Shown: positions 35,664 to 40,730 of the stretch, one piece after another
How positions within the stretch are numbered: position 1 is the first letter of the stretch
Layout: every line of letters starts with the position of its first letter
Source of the DNA: an uncultured Bacteroidales bacterium
GTDB taxonomy: Bacteria; Bacteroidota; Bacteroidia; Bacteroidales; Bacteroidaceae
DNA: 40,730 bases
Direction: 5' to 3'
Assembly: GCA_937914945.1 (NCBI GenBank)
Contig: CALGJF010000073.1
Coordinates: forward strand, 1 to 40,730
Made by a program: the position numbers and the translations under genes
Notes under the pieces: generated by a model
Told to the model about the DNA's origin: nothing
The model's database searches: none
The model's input: the letters and a program-made list of their open reading frames with translations, nothing else

Positions 35664-36467
35664 ATGTGTAAAAGGTTGATTGCTTTTGTCGCGCTGTTTC
35701 TCTCCCTCTGTGTTATGTGCGCGCAGAATTGTACGGCTCCTTTGGTGGTGGCGCACAGGGGTGGTGCTGCCGAGGGGTTGGAGAATACTTTGTCTTGTAT
35801 TGAGAATGCTATTCTCACCGGTGCCGATGCGGTGGAGATAGATATTCGTCTTACGGCCGATGGCCATATAGTGGTGTTCCACGATGCTGTGGTTGATGCC
35901 ACTACAAATGGCAGGGGACGGGTTTCTGAGCTTACATTGGAACAGGTACAGGCGTTGCGTTTGGTTGATAAGAGTGGGGCTGTTACGAATGAGTCTGTTC
36001 CCACGCTCAGGCAGGTGCTTGAGCGTGTTGATGGGCGCTGTGCTGTGCTTGTTGATGTGAAACGCGGCGGGCGTGATATTGAAAAACGGCTTGTTGAGGA
36101 TATTGTTGCCTGCAATGCGCAGGGGTGGGTTTCGGTACAGTCGTTCAGCGATGCGGTGTTGCGTAATTTGCGTGAGCTTGGCGCTCCCTTTCCATTGGAA
36201 AAACTTGTGGTTTTCAAAATTCCTTTATTGCCATTTATTTACGATGGTTCGTTGCGTTTCTTCTCGCTCGACAAGTATGATTATGTGTCGTCGTTTAACT
36301 TTCATAAAAAGTTTCTTTCTCGTTCTGTGGTAGCAAAAATAAGAGAGCGTGGCAAGGGGGTGAAGGTGTGGACTGTGGGCCCTCCCACCGATGCTCCGGG
36401 TATGGCGGTAGATGCTGTCATTACCGATTACCCCTCCTTGTGGAAATGCGGGGAAACGGTGGAGTGA
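35664..36467 (+). CDS. Glycerophosphodiester phosphodiesterase, exported
   Basis: A 267-residue protein with a signal peptide (about 1-20) and a GDPD TIM-barrel. Key residues are visible: H31-R32 in AHRGG, E37 and N41, E58 and D60 in VEIDIRLTADGH, and H73 in VVFHD, plus VPTLRQVL. The enzyme hydrolyses glycerophosphodiesters to glycerol-3-phosphate and an alcohol in the envelope. I start it at 35664 (MCKRLIAFVA) because this gives the cleanest leader; an ATG five codons upstream (35649) is possible. The gene stands alone between the tRNA-Ser promoter and the pfl locus. Confidence 0.88.
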   Translation: MCKRLIAFVALFLSLCVMCAQNCTAPLVVAHRGGAAEGLENTLSCIENAILTGADAVEIDIRLTADGHIVVFHDAVVDATTNGRGRVSELTLEQVQALRLVDKSGAVTNESVPTLRQVLERVDGRCAVLVDVKRGGRDIEKRLVEDIVACNAQGWVSVQSFSDAVLRNLRELGAPFPLEKLVVFKIPLLPFIYDGSLRFFSLDKYDYVSSFNFHKKFLSRSVVAKIRERGKGVKVWTVGPPTDAPGMAVDAVITDYPSLWKCGETVE

Positions 36468-36839
36468 TATATGTTTCTTTCCCTCCCTGTTGTATTGGCA
36501 GTGTGTAATGCTTTTTCAAAAAATGATGGTCTCTTTTTTGCAATTGTATTACAATATTGCAATTGTCTTTTTGCTATTGTTTAGTCTTTTTTATTTGCAC
36601 TCTGTTATGCGGTTGCGTTAATTGGTGCCGTATCTCTTTTTATTGCGCATTTTTGCTCTTATTGTGCAATATCGGGCTTTTGCAAGTTTGTAATGACTCG
36701 GATATAATTTTGCGATTTCTGCCTATATTTTTTGTGTAGTATATAATATATTTTATTATCTTTGCGATAAAGCGCATGAAAGGGGGCTCCCTGTGGGTGC
36801 GCCGAATTAAGTGAAACTAATCTATAAACTTTTTAGAAT
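36468..36839. other. Intergenic region upstream of pflB
   Basis: About 370 T-rich bases with small open frames that show no codon preference or recognisable product. It includes a repeated GCAATTGT word near 36540-36565 and the pflB promoter at its right end. The segment GGGGGCTCCCTGTGGGTGCG just upstream of the coding start is GC-rich and could form leader structure. I see no gene here. Confidence 0.5.
36731..36764 (+). promoter_or_regulatory. Bacteroidetes-type promoter for pflB
   Basis: TTTG (36731-36734), 22 bases, then TATCTTTG (36757-36764), which matches the -7 consensus exactly. The leader would be about 70 bases. Confidence 0.6.
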
Positions 36840-39068
36840 ATGGAATTGAATCAAATGTTTAAGGATGGCCTTTGGAGTAAGGAGATTAACGTGTCGGATT
36901 TCGTACATGAGAATATCACTCCTTATGAGGGCGATGCTTCTTTCTTGGTAGGTCCCACAGAAAGAACAAAGAAGATTTGGGATAAGTGTTTGGAAGCTCT
37001 TGCCGAGGAGCGTGCCAATAATGGTGTGCGTTCGCTTGACAATGTAACGGTTTCCACCATAACTTCTCACAAAGCCGGCTACATTGACAAAGAGAACGAG
37101 CTTATCGTGGGCTTGCAGACCGACGAGCTTTTGAAACGTGCTATCAAGCCCTTTGGTGGTATCAAGGTGGTTGAGAAGGCATGTCGCGAGAATGGTGTCG
37201 AGGTTGATGACAAAGTGAAAGAGATTTTCTATCACTATCGCAAGACACACAACGATGGCGTGTTCGATGCATATACCGATGAAATTCGTATGTACCGTTC
37301 ATTGGGCTTCCTCACCGGTCTGCCCGATAACTATGCACGCGGTCGTATAATCGGCGACTATCGCCGTTTGGCTCTCTATGGTATCGATCGTCTTATCGAG
37401 GCAAAGAAAGCCGACCAAAAGGCTTTGCTCAGCCCCATGACCGATGCCACTATCCGTTTGCGCGAGGAGGTTTCTGAGCAGATTAAGGCTCTTAACGAAA
37501 TGAAGATTATGGGCGAGTACTATGGTCTCGACCTTGGTCGTCCCGCTACAACTGCGCAGGAGGCTGTTCAGTGGGTATATATGGCATACCTTGCATCGGT
37601 TAAGGAACTCGATGGTGCTGCCATGTCGCTTGGTAATGTATCTACATTCTTGGATATCTACATCCAGTACGACCTTGACCATGGTAAAATCGACGAGGTG
37701 TTCGCACAGGAGCTTATCGACCAATTTGTAATTAAATTGCGTATGGTACGCCACTTGCGTATGCAGTCGTACAACGACATCTTTGCCGGAGACCCCACAT
37801 GGATTACCGAGGCTATCGGTGGTCGTTTCAACGATGGTCGCACAAAGGTTACAAAGACCTCTTTCCGTTTCTTGCAGACACTTTACAACCTAGGTCCTTC
37901 ACCCGAGCCTAACATGACCGTGCTGTGGAGCCCCGAGTTGCCCGAAGGCTTCAAGGAGTTCTGTGCAAAGGTTTCAATCGATACATCTTCTATCCAGTAT
38001 GAGAACGATACCCTCATGCGCGAGGTTCGTAACTGCGACGACTATGGTATCGCTTGCTGCGTATCATATCAGGCAATAGGTAAGCAGATTCAGTTCTTCG
38101 GCGCACGTTGTAACTTTGCCAAGGCATTGTTGCTTGCAATCAACGGTGGCCGTTGCGAGAACACCGGTACTCTCATTGTAAAGGATATCCCTGTTCTCTC
38201 GGGCGAGTTGCTCAATTACGAGGAGGTTCTCTCTAACTATAAGAAGGTGCTAATGGAGATTGCACGTGTTTACAACGATGCAATGAACATTATCCACTAT
38301 ATGCACGACAAGTACTACTACGAGAAATCGCAGATGGCACTTATTGATACTAACCCCACAATCAACCTTGCCTATGGTGTTGCCGGTCTCTCTATCGTGC
38401 TCGACTCACTCTCTGCTATTAAATATGGCAAGGTAACTGTTAAGCGCAACGAGCTTGGCCTCACCGAAGGCTTTGAGATTGAGAAAGACTTCCCCTGCTT
38501 TGGTAACGACGATGACCGTGTCGATCACCTTGGTGTCGACCTCGTATACTTCTTCAGCGAGGAGTTGAAGAAACGTCCTATCTACAAGAATGCACAGGCT
38601 ACATTGTCGCTCCTCACCATTACATCTAACGTAATGTATGGTAAAAAGACCGGTGCAACACCCGATGGTCGTGCCAAGGGTGTTCCCTTCGCTCCCGGTG
38701 CCAACCCCATGCACGGACGCGATAAGAAGGGTGCTGTTGCCTCTTTGAGCTCTGTTGCCAAGTTGCGTTATCGCGACTCGCAGGATGGTATCAGTAACAC
38801 CTTCTCGATTATCCCCAAATCACTTGGTGTTGATACAGAGACACGTATCGAGAATCTTGTTACCATGATGGATGGTTACTTCACAAAGGGTGCGCACCAC
38901 CTCAATGTGAATGTGCTCAACCGCGAGATGCTTATGGATGCCATGGAGCACCCCGAGAAATATCCCCAGCTCACAATCCGTGTATCGGGTTACGCAGTGA
39001 ACTTTATCAAGTTGAGCCGCGAGCATCAGTTGGAGGTTATCTCTCGTTCTTTCCACGAGCGCATGTAA
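36840..39068 (+). CDS. pflB: Formate C-acetyltransferase (pyruvate formate-lyase)
   Basis: A 742-residue glycyl-radical enzyme that converts pyruvate and CoA to acetyl-CoA and formate in anaerobic metabolism. The catalytic Cys pair is C406-C407 (GIACCVS). The radical-bearing glycine is G717 in RVSGYAV, near the C-terminus, as expected. The length is normal. Codon choice is strongly biased (GGT, CGT, ATC, AAC, TAC), so the gene is probably highly expressed. Its activase pflA follows after a hairpin. Confidence 0.97.
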   Translation: MELNQMFKDGLWSKEINVSDFVHENITPYEGDASFLVGPTERTKKIWDKCLEALAEERANNGVRSLDNVTVSTITSHKAGYIDKENELIVGLQTDELLKRAIKPFGGIKVVEKACRENGVEVDDKVKEIFYHYRKTHNDGVFDAYTDEIRMYRSLGFLTGLPDNYARGRIIGDYRRLALYGIDRLIEAKKADQKALLSPMTDATIRLREEVSEQIKALNEMKIMGEYYGLDLGRPATTAQEAVQWVYMAYLASVKELDGAAMSLGNVSTFLDIYIQYDLDHGKIDEVFAQELIDQFVIKLRMVRHLRMQSYNDIFAGDPTWITEAIGGRFNDGRTKVTKTSFRFLQTLYNLGPSPEPNMTVLWSPELPEGFKEFCAKVSIDTSSIQYENDTLMREVRNCDDYGIACCVSYQAIGKQIQFFGARCNFAKALLLAINGGRCENTGTLIVKDIPVLSGELLNYEEVLSNYKKVLMEIARVYNDAMNIIHYMHDKYYYEKSQMALIDTNPTINLAYGVAGLSIVLDSLSAIKYGKVTVKRNELGLTEGFEIEKDFPCFGNDDDRVDHLGVDLVYFFSEELKKRPIYKNAQATLSLLTITSNVMYGKKTGATPDGRAKGVPFAPGANPMHGRDKKGAVASLSSVAKLRYRDSQDGISNTFSIIPKSLGVDTETRIENLVTMMDGYFTKGAHHLNVNVLNREMLMDAMEHPEKYPQLTIRVSGYAVNFIKLSREHQLEVISRSFHERM

Positions 39069-39084
39069 TAGATAATTGATAATA

Positions 39085-39120
39085 GCTATAAAAGCCGGCC
39101 TTTGAGTCGGCTTTTATAGC
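39085..39120 (+). terminator. Intercistronic hairpin between pflB and pflA
   Basis: A perfect 13-bp stem (GCTATAAAAGCCG and complement) has a 10-base loop and no strong T run. It probably attenuates read-through or stabilises the pflB message so that less activase than enzyme is made. Confidence 0.65.
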
Positions 39121-39135
39121 TTAAAAGATTGTAAA

Positions 39136-39864
39136 ATGATTAGAGTACATTCATATGAATCCATGGGCACCTTTGATGGGCCCGGCTTGCGATTGGTGAT
39201 ATTCTTGCAAGGCTGCAATTTTCGTTGCCTTTACTGCGCCAACCCCGATACCATAGACGCAAAGGGCGAGAGCCAGGAGACAAGTATCGAGGAGATTATG
39301 CGCCTGGCAATGAACGAAAGGGCTTTCTTTGGCAAGAAAGGTGGCGTTACATTCAGCGGTGGTGAGCCCACTGTGCAGGCTGCCGCCTTAATTCCCCTTG
39401 TAAAGCGCCTCAAAGAGCAGGGTATTAACGTGTGCATTGACACAAACGGCAGTATTTGGAACGATGATGTAGAGGAACTCTTCAGCCTTGTAGATTTGGT
39501 GTTGCTCGATATCAAGCAGTTCAATCCGGAACGTCATCGCCTGCTCACATCACGCAGTAATGAGCAGACACTGCGCACCGCAAAATGGTTGGAAGAGAAC
39601 GGTAAGCCATTCTGGTTGCGATATGTGCTTGTTCCCGGATATAGTGCCTTTGAAGAGGATATCCGCGCATTGGGCGAGGCATTGGGCAAGAACAAAATGG
39701 TTCAGCGTGTAGAGATTCTACCTTATCACACCCTTGGTGTGCATAAGTACGAGGCTATGGGCTGGGAATACAAGCTTGCCGGTGTAAAAGAGAATACACC
39801 CGAACAACTCGATGAGGCAAAGGCTCTCTTTGACCAATATTTCTCTAATGTATATGTAAATTAG
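39136..39864 (+). CDS. pflA: Pyruvate formate-lyase activating enzyme
   Basis: A 242-residue radical-SAM enzyme that installs the glycyl radical on PflB. The CxxxCxxC cluster motif is C27, C31, C34 in GCNFRCLYC. The SAM-contact GGVTFSGGEPT motif follows near residue 73. The N-terminal MIRVHSYESMGTFDGPGLR is typical of the family. It starts 67 bases after pflB, beyond the hairpin. Confidence 0.95.
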   Translation: MIRVHSYESMGTFDGPGLRLVIFLQGCNFRCLYCANPDTIDAKGESQETSIEEIMRLAMNERAFFGKKGGVTFSGGEPTVQAAALIPLVKRLKEQGINVCIDTNGSIWNDDVEELFSLVDLVLLDIKQFNPERHRLLTSRSNEQTLRTAKWLEENGKPFWLRYVLVPGYSAFEEDIRALGEALGKNKMVQRVEILPYHTLGVHKYEAMGWEYKLAGVKENTPEQLDEAKALFDQYFSNVYVN

Positions 39865-39868
39865 TGCC

Positions 39869-40180
39869 ATGCTTACAGAAAAAGAAAAAATGTTGCGTGG
39901 CGAGTTATACGATGCCAACTACGACACCGCTCTGATAGCCGAACGTAATGCCTGCAAAGTGCTTTGCGCGCAATATAACAATATGCCATACGAGGCATGC
40001 GAGGAGCGTGCAGCGCTGCTTGCCAAGATTGTAGGGCGCACGAGTGGTGCTTTCACCATAGAACCGGCTTTTTGGTGCGATTATGGTTACAACATATCGC
40101 TTGGTAAGAATTTTTATGCCAATCACAATCTTGTGATATTGGATGCCGCGCCTGTTACCTTTGGCGATAATGTATTTATT
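39869..40180 (+). pseudogene. maa: Maltose O-acetyltransferase family, truncated by a sequence join
   Basis: The first 104 residues are those of a maltose/galactoside acetyltransferase: the helical Mac domain (EKEKMLRGELYDANYD..., about 5-55) and the start of the left-handed beta-helix (FWCDYGYNISLGKNFYANHN; VTFGDNVFI). Family members continue with GPNCGFYTAGHP and about 80 more residues. Here the frame instead switches at about 40180 to unrelated kinase sequence. The intact gene would acetylate maltose or a related sugar. It starts 4 bases after pflA. I read the truncation as an assembly join, not as a real fusion or pseudogene. Confidence 0.85.
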
Positions 40181-40420
40181 AATTTTTTAGACAATGGTGA
40201 TGGTATTCCAGAAGAGAATGTTAGCAGGGTATTCAATGCATTCTTTTCAACCTCAACTCCTGCGAGTTTCGATGCTCCAAATGAAGAGCAGTTGATTGGT
40301 ACTGGTCTTGGACTAAAAATAGTTAAGGATATTATTGTTTCATATAAAGGCTCAATATGTATCACTCCTTCGTATGAAGAATATTCGACTTGTTTTCAAA
40401 TTAAAATTCCTAAGAATTAA
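40181..40420 (+). CDS. Fragment of a histidine-kinase-type ATPase domain (C-terminal part)
   Basis: About 79 residues with the G1 box DNGDGIP, an F-box-like VFNAFFSTS and the G2 box GTGLGLKIVKDIIVSYKG, then a final strand and a stop at 40418-40420. The HisKA domain and N-box that should precede are absent. The codons are AT-rich (for example AAT, AAA, GGA, TCA), unlike the flanking pfl genes. It is in frame with the acetyltransferase by chance or through a short shared TATTTATTAATTT-like stretch. Confidence 0.8.
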   Translation, partial: NFLDNGDGIPEENVSRVFNAFFSTSTPASFDAPNEEQLIGTGLGLKIVKDIIVSYKGSICITPSYEEYSTCFQIKIPKN

Positions 40421-40730
40421 CAAATATAATTAATTTCTATGATTATGTAGAAGTACAACCAACAGAAGTATATGATCATTTAATTCAAACAAGTGATTTT
40501 AAAAACAAAGAAGAATTAAAACACCATATAGAAAAAATTGTTAATGCTACTAAAGAAGCAGGAAAAATAATCGTAGCAACAGGTGATGTTCATCACTTTG
40601 AAAAAGAAGATAAAATATATCGTGAAATTATAGTTAATCAAAAAGTGCCAGGTGGTGGAAGGCACCCACTAGCTAAAAATAATATAACTAATATTCCATC
40701 ACAACATTATAGAACAACTAGAGAAATGCT
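40414..40730 (+). CDS. polC: Fragment of DNA polymerase III PolC (Gram-positive type), open at the right edge
   Basis: From 40414 an open frame runs to the end of the window. It encodes NFYDYVEVQPTEVYDHL, then VATGDVHHFEKEDKIYREI and HYRTTREML. These match the middle of PolC, between the inserted exonuclease and the second half of the PHP domain, where family members have YDYIEVQPP and VATGNAHY. PolC is the replicative polymerase of Firmicutes and Mollicutes; Bacteroidales use DnaE. The base composition is very AT-rich. No stop codon or TGA appears in the frame, so the genetic code cannot be judged. The start of the gene is missing. Confidence 0.8.

Noticed and set aside
1..40180. CRISPR arrays, prophage, transposase or integrase genes
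   Set aside because: No regularly spaced repeats and no phage, transposase or recombinase motifs were seen on either strand.
39869..40420. A real acetyltransferase-kinase fusion protein
   Set aside because: Both domains are cut mid-fold at one base position, composition changes there, and foreign PolC sequence follows at once.

Overview
The window reads as a stretch of chromosome from a gut-type member of the Bacteroidales (Prevotella/Bacteroides/Muribaculum-like). The support is the gene content (RprX/RprY-like two-component pair, CstA short form, GH2 and GH109-like glycosidases, an MG2-domain surface protein, a TonB C-terminal protein with the FPGG motif, a DUF4488-like protein) and several promoters of the Bacteroidetes type (about TTTG, 18-22 bases, TAnnTTTG). 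Shine-Dalgarno sequences are weak or absent. Most of the window is housekeeping sequence. There is no CRISPR array, insertion sequence, prophage or conjugative module.

Layout. 1-117 is the 3' end of an unrecognised gene with its terminator. 285-3914 (+) is the DNA-repair pair recJ-recQ. 3974-12112 (-) carries a TonB-domain protein, a double DUF4488-like protein, a GH109-like oxidoreductase-fold enzyme, a CstA transporter and a 1284-residue MG2/Sel1 protein. 12184-16167 (-) is a large secreted GH2 beta-galactosidase-type enzyme. 16469-20115 (-) is a three-gene cassette: alpha/beta hydrolase, membrane-anchored MurF-like ligase and D-Ala-D-Ala ligase-like enzyme. 20242-25235 holds mutS2, an exported CxxCxGxG zinc-finger protein, a SIMPL-domain protein and an AraC-family regulator. 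25472-31686 (+) has an outer-membrane porin and two tandem PiT-type phosphate transporters with PhoU-like tails. 31796-34964 (+) is endonuclease IV plus an OmpR-type regulator and its histidine kinase. 35147-35402 (-) is tRNA-Ser(UGA) with a structured downstream element. 35664-39864 (+) has a glycerophosphodiester phosphodiesterase and the pyruvate formate-lyase pair pflB-pflA.

The two ends look assembled from other sources. At about 40180 a maltose O-acetyltransferase reading frame switches in mid-domain to the ATP-binding domain of a histidine kinase. From about 40420 the sequence codes for an internal piece of PolC, the Gram-positive/Mollicutes replicative polymerase, which Bacteroidales do not use. 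Codon usage inside recJ also changes abruptly near 800-870. The first is almost certainly a chimeric contig end; the second may be recombination or another join.

The best candidate for an under-described functional unit is the hydrolase-MurF-Ddl cassette, which looks like a duplicate branch of peptidoglycan stem-peptide synthesis tied to the membrane. Other items worth attention are the MG2-Sel1 fusion, the exported DnaJ-type zinc-finger protein and the cloverleaf-like element next to tRNA-Ser.
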